Shown here: positions 39,926 to 39,989 of the stretch, in pieces | How positions within the stretch are numbered: position 1 is the stretch's first letter | Layout of the letters: the number at the start of each line of letters is the position of its first letter | Assembly: GCA_028291265.1 (NCBI GenBank) | Contig: JAQGIK010000051.1 | Location: 1-39,989 of the forward strand | Direction: 5' to 3' | Source of the DNA: Caulobacter sp. | GTDB lineage: Bacteria; Pseudomonadota; Alphaproteobacteria; Caulobacterales; Caulobacteraceae | DNA: 39,989 bases | Made by a program: the position numbers and the translations under genes | The notes under the pieces: generated by a model | What the model was told of the DNA's origin: nothing | Database searches by the model: none | The model's input: only the letters and a program-made list of their open reading frames with translations

Positions 39926-39989
39926 CTACTCGACGATCTTCGAGACGACGCCGGCGCCGACGGTGCGGCCGCCTTCGCGGATGGCGAAG
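39926..39989 (-). CDS. tuf: Elongation factor Tu, 3' end only
   Basis: The last 20 codons of a gene running off the right edge: [13 protein letters not shown] followed by VVSKIVE and TAG. This is the normal EF-Tu C-terminus, unlike the TEVTA ending of the paralogue at 15018-16205. It is therefore probably the housekeeping copy. It is followed by a strong terminator, so it is the last gene of its operon. Confidence 0.9.
   Translation of the reverse strand, partial: FAIREGGRTVGAGVVSKIVE

Overview
The window looks like a chromosomal segment of a high-GC alphaproteobacterium, most likely a member of the Caulobacteraceae. This rests on strong GC bias at third codon positions, UvrB with the alphaproteobacterial N-terminal extension, HWE/HisKA_2 histidine kinases with FATGY-type receivers, a large TonB-dependent receptor, a zwf-pgl-edd Entner-Doudoroff operon, and two perfect CtrA boxes (TTAA-N7-TTAAC). 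The genus cannot be fixed from sequence alone.

Layout. 1-2269: uvrB, 5' end outside the window. 2274-7600: an accessory block. It starts 4 bp after uvrB with an AT-richer two-gene minus-strand operon: a 1020-residue protein joining an HD phosphohydrolase-type domain to an Hsp90-like (GHKL) ATPase, translationally coupled (ATGA overlap) to a two-TM SLATT-type membrane protein. This is the best candidate here for an undescribed conflict or defence system. Next come a frameshifted REP-associated (Y1/IS200-like) transposase with a tandemly duplicated end, two REP-like palindromes, and a Cys-rich orphan gene. 7635-9090: an SDR oxidoreductase and an orphan phage terminase small-subunit homologue. 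9273-13893: signalling and stress genes, namely a GAF-HWE kinase, a glycine-zipper stress protein, a small lipoprotein, a partial copy of the SDR gene, and a LOV-like HWE kinase followed by a single-domain response regulator with a CtrA box in front.

14119-17853: a truncated carboxylesterase, a CtrA-box-preceded 62-aa protein, a divergent EF-Tu paralogue whose upstream region holds two tiny ORFs each followed by a minus-strand terminator, and an orphan ParA-type ATPase. 18159-22419: envelope and redox genes (RcnB-like protein, a double TonB_C protein, a DUF4126-like membrane protein, azoreductase divergent from a LysR regulator, a TorF-like porin). 22416-30765: two hybrid histidine kinases, a GPH-type sugar symporter, a class-C beta-lactamase-like hydrolase and a double-headed TetR regulator. 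30869-38278: a TonB-dependent receptor and the zwf-pgl-edd operon with a LacI-type operator candidate at its promoter. 38372-39989: a CAP-domain secreted protein, a slipin-type SPFH protein and the 3' end of a second, canonical-looking tuf gene.

Neighbouring genes work together in a few places. Glucose 6-phosphate is oxidised through Zwf, Pgl and Edd. AzoR is probably controlled by the divergent LysR protein. The LOV-like kinase probably phosphorylates the adjacent receiver. The HD-GHKL protein probably controls the SLATT membrane protein. All assignments are from reading the sequence; no database search was run.
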